Assembly: GCA_937892085.1 (NCBI GenBank)
Contig: CALAVD010000078.1
Location: 1-6,928, forward strand
Length of the DNA: 6,928 bases
Reading direction: 5' to 3'
Source: an uncultured Prevotellaceae bacterium
GTDB lineage: Bacteria; Bacteroidota; Bacteroidia; Bacteroidales; Muribaculaceae
Under the pieces are notes generated by a model. The model had not been told where the DNA came from and made no database searches. It saw only the letters and a list, made by a program, of their open reading frames with translations. Position numbers and translations under genes: made by a program. Below, piece by piece: positions 5,371 to 6,928 of this stretch (position 1 is the stretch's first letter; every line of letters starts with the position of its first letter).

Positions 5371-6245
5371 AGCACAGACTCCACTTTGTAGCCTCGAGAC
5401 CGCAAGAGCTTTATCAGCCCTTGCTCGCCCACTAAATGTGCGGCACCAACCGCCACCAGCACTCGCTGAACGGGGATTGTCTGTGTGATTTTATCCATCC
5501 ACTTGCGGTTGCGGTTGTAGCTCAAGCGGTCCATCTCGGCTTCATCCATGCCTATCTCCGGGTCAAAGACGATTTTCTCTATCGCAGCAAGGTCTTGGGC
5601 ACGATAAGCCTCATAGAGTTGCCTACTGCTATTACCAAACTCGCCATCCTTGCGGCAGAAGTCCACCAAGTCCTCGGCCTGCTCCAGCAGCGGTGCGCCA
5701 AAGAGTGCCGCCATCTGGTCCTCCACGCTTTCTAAACCATCGACGCGCTTGCCAAGTGCGACGCCTCGCTTTTGAACGGCGACATCAATCAGATTGGTGG
5801 GGTCTAGATTGTTAGAGTAAAATTCCTGCATCTGCATCACGCTGAGCTGAGCGGTGATAATAGCAGGCTTCAGTGCCCCAAGTTCCTTCAGCCCAAAGCC
5901 AAACATATATTTCTTTACCACCGCATCGACCATCCTATAGTCGTCGGGTGAGAGCAGCTTGTCGATGGTGCTGTCGGCAGGGGCAGTGGCCTCCTTAACC
6001 ATCTGCATCATGCTGCCCATACTCGTCAGGTCATTGCCTTCAATCTCGCCAAATATAACATCAACATTCTCTATTGCCTTAGCAAGGCCTGGCACGCTGT
6101 CGATAAACTCTCCCGTTTCAAGATGCAGAGTGCCAAAGAGATAAGACGACTCGTAACAACCTTTGCCGCTCACCTTCCACAGCAACTGTCCATGAACTTG
6201 AGTGCAGCACAATAAAATCAACAAAACAAATAGTAGTTTTCTCAT
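5364..6245 (-). CDS. TraB/GumN family protein (Tiki-like putative metalloprotease)
   Basis: A 293-residue exported protein of the TraB/PrgY/GumN family, related to animal Tiki metalloproteases. Bacterial members are mostly uncharacterised. Residues 1-20 form a signal peptide (LLFVLLILLCC...VHG, then Gln). The diagnostic motifs are intact: YLFGTLHL at 35-42, with Gly38 and His41 of the first GxxH; acidic Glu67 and Glu69 in IFGEIEG; LDPTNLIDVAVQKRG (147-161) and VDGLESVEDQ (168-177); and VAVGAAHLVGEQGL (264-277), with Gly267 and His270 of the second GxxH, followed by LLRSRGYKVE. Two GxxH motifs plus a Glu form the proposed metal site. The length equals a single family domain. The ATG at 6245 is supported by AAGGA 8 nt upstream and a consensus promoter at 6288-6319. 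It is the first gene of the leftward row. The periplasm is the likely site; substrate and true protease activity are inferred from the family only. Confidence 0.92.
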   Translation of the reverse strand: MRKLLFVLLILLCCTQVHGQLLWKVSGKGCYESSYLFGTLHLETGEFIDSVPGLAKAIENVDVIFGEIEGNDLTSMGSMMQMVKEATAPADSTIDKLLSPDDYRMVDAVVKKYMFGFGLKELGALKPAIITAQLSVMQMQEFYSNNLDPTNLIDVAVQKRGVALGKRVDGLESVEDQMAALFGAPLLEQAEDLVDFCRKDGEFGNSSRQLYEAYRAQDLAAIEKIVFDPEIGMDEAEMDRLSYNRNRKWMDKITQTIPVQRVLVAVGAAHLVGEQGLIKLLRSRGYKVESVLD

Positions 6246-6287
6246 AATTTCCTTATATTTATACTGATTTCTCAGTGATTTTGACTA

Positions 6288-6319
6288 CAAAAGTAACCAT
6301 TTTAATGTGAAAACACAAA
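6288..6319 (-). promoter_or_regulatory. Bacteroidales-type promoter for the TraB/GumN gene row
   Basis: On the minus strand TTTG (6319-6316), a 20-nt spacer and TACTTTTG (6295-6288) match the Bacteroides -33/-7 consensus exactly. The start site would be near 6281, giving a 35-nt leader that contains AAGGA before the ATG at 6245. It is the only strong promoter I found upstream of the five leftward genes. Confidence 0.8.
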
Positions 6320-6360
6320 TATTGATGAATTCTTTCGACAAAAATACCAAATCATAGCGA

Positions 6361-6391
6361 TTGCACACCAATCGAAACACCCCTAACTTTG
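6361..6391 (+). promoter_or_regulatory. Divergent Bacteroidales-type promoter, rightward
   Basis: TTG (6361-6363), a 20-nt spacer and TAACTTTG (6384-6391) fit the consensus, with a perfect -7 box and a 3-of-4 -33 box. Transcription would begin near 6398 and run away from the TraB/GumN gene. No convincing protein gene follows before the terminator at 6552-6593, so a non-coding transcript is the natural reading. Confidence 0.6.
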
Positions 6392-6397
6392 CATCGT

Positions 6398-6593
6398 GAA
6401 TAATGCGATTAAACGAGACAAAGTTGAGCACGCTCAAAACTTTGCGAGTGAGAGCATTTTATTTAAAATTTAAAGTGAATTAGTTATTAGTTGATCTTTT
6501 AGAATACTCTGAAAAATTAAAGAAAAATTTGTAATTAGTTAAGTAAACAATAAAAAGCCCCGCACGATGTGAATCGACGCGGGGACTTTTTTT
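6398..6593 (+). ncRNA. Candidate small RNA between promoter and terminator (~195 nt)
   Basis: The interval starts at the predicted start site of a good promoter and ends in a strong terminator, with no supported protein frame. Near the 5' end CAAAGTTGAGC pairs with GCTCAAAACTTTG (6419-6444), an 11-bp stem with a 2-nt bulge. The middle is A/U-rich and looks single-stranded. I do not recognise it as 6S, tmRNA, RNase P or SRP RNA. A 25-codon frame from GTG 6396 to TAA 6473 lies inside, but it has no ribosome site and begins at the predicted transcript start. It could instead be the leader of a lost gene. Confidence 0.4.
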
Positions 6594-6859
6594 GCCCTAC
6601 GGCGTCAAGCCACCATTACAAAAACAACTATAACAAAACAAGTTCACAATTTAAACCACAGATTAAACAGATAAATCTAATCAAAATTTATTATAAAATT
6701 GAGTGAGGTTCGCTTTTCGCACACGAAACTGTATCAAATCTAAAACAAATCAAACCAATATTTTCTTTAAAAGATTTGGAACGATTTGTAAGATTTCTCG
6801 CCGTTAGGCGACTCCTGGCTGCGTAGATGGGGGCTCTGCTCTCGCTTAATCGCATTATT
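6399..6859. repeat. 20-bp inverted repeat pair (6399-6418 and 6840-6859)
   Basis: AATAATGCGATTAAACGAGA at 6399-6418 recurs inverted at 6840-6859 with one mismatch (19 of 20). No target duplication flanks the pair, and the sequence between them shows no transposase. The left copy starts at the predicted start site of the rightward transcript. The pair may be two copies of a dispersed intergenic repeat rather than the ends of one element. Confidence 0.55.
6552..6593. terminator. Strong, probably bidirectional intrinsic terminator
   Basis: AAAAAG-CCCCGC pairs with GCGGGG-(A)-CTTTTT. The GC core is extended inward by CGAT-GTGA-ATCG and outward by a G-C pair and A-T pairs, and ends in seven T on the plus strand. 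The A-run on the left gives a U-run on the opposite strand, so it could also stop leftward transcription entering from beyond the window. Confidence 0.9.
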
Positions 6860-6928
6860 GTTGTTTCAGTTGTTAACCCAACTTCAACAAGGCAAGTCAG
6901 TTATGTGGCTGTGCTGTAGTGGGTTCGC
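6594..6928. other. Intergenic region without a recognisable gene
   Basis: No protein frame or RNA gene is supported in these 335 bases. There is a low-complexity segment, AAACCACAGATTAAACAGAT (6653-6672), whose complement has the ATCTGTTTAATCTGTGG style common in Bacteroidota spacers. There is also an imperfect hairpin, AAATCT...ACAAATC with GATTTGT...AGATTT (6736-6796), a small CGCC-GTTA-GGCG hairpin (6799-6810) and the right copy of the 20-bp inverted repeat. The last 60 bases are more GC-rich and may begin a feature beyond the window. Confidence 0.5.

Noticed and set aside
6396..6473. 25-codon frame from GTG (NNAIKRDKVEH...)
   Set aside because: The GTG is only 5 nt after the -7 box, at or before the predicted transcript start, with no ribosome site. 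The similar inverted copy at 6840-6859 has no start codon, so coding is unlikely.
6859..6928. tRNA or tmRNA end suggested by terminal GGGTTCGC
   Set aside because: No acceptor or arm pairing can be built within the window, and the sequence ends there.
1..6928. CRISPR array, phage or defence genes
   Set aside because: No regularly spaced repeats and no nuclease, integrase, capsid or toxin motifs are seen in any frame.

Overview
The window splits into two unlike parts. Bases 1 to about 1250 are very AT-rich and hold one open, intron-free reading frame encoding a DENN-domain protein (upstream DENN and central DENN regions). DENN proteins are eukaryotic Rab-GEF modules, so this part looks like DNA from a compact AT-rich protist. 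From about 1258 to the end the sequence is bacterial. It has a minus-strand series of Bacteroidota envelope genes (Prevotella/Muribaculaceae-like) with moderate-GC coding DNA, AT-rich spacers and Bacteroidales-type promoters (TTTG, about 20 nt, TAnnTTTG). The two parts meet inside the last ~35 bp of the DENN frame. There the first codons of a leftward bacterial gene, with its own good promoter, run head-on into the truncated eukaryotic gene. I read this as a chimeric contig, or less likely a real transfer, in a gut or rumen type community; lineage is inferred from sequence character only.

Layout: 3-1265 (+) DENN fragment; 1211-1258 (-) possible start of a bacterial secreted protein; 1307-1338 (-) its promoter; 1480-2703 (-) DUF4421 family outer-membrane protein; 2745-2887 a 143-bp MITE-like element with 13-bp perfect terminal inverted repeats and a 6-bp target duplication; 2936-3787 (-) outer membrane phospholipase A (pldA) with an intact catalytic triad; 3873-4922 (-) a probable surface lipoprotein with propeller-like repeats; 4972-5220 (-) a small unknown protein; 5364-6245 (-) a TraB/GumN (Tiki-like) protein with both GxxH motifs; 6288-6319 (-) its promoter. 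The right 680 bp has no convincing protein gene. It contains a divergent plus-strand promoter, a candidate ~195-nt RNA ending in a strong terminator, a 20-bp inverted repeat pair and low-complexity repeats.

The five bacterial genes run in one direction. The promoter upstream of the TraB/GumN gene is the only strong one I found for them. Gaps are 143, 49, 85 and 232 bp, so the first four may be cotranscribed; the DUF4421 gene is set apart by the MITE insertion. All but the small protein have export signals, and two are predicted outer-membrane barrels ending in Phe, so the cluster serves the cell envelope. The individual families are known. The points most worth a second look are the eukaryote/bacteria junction, the MITE, the candidate small RNA and the unrecognised lipoprotein/small-protein pair.
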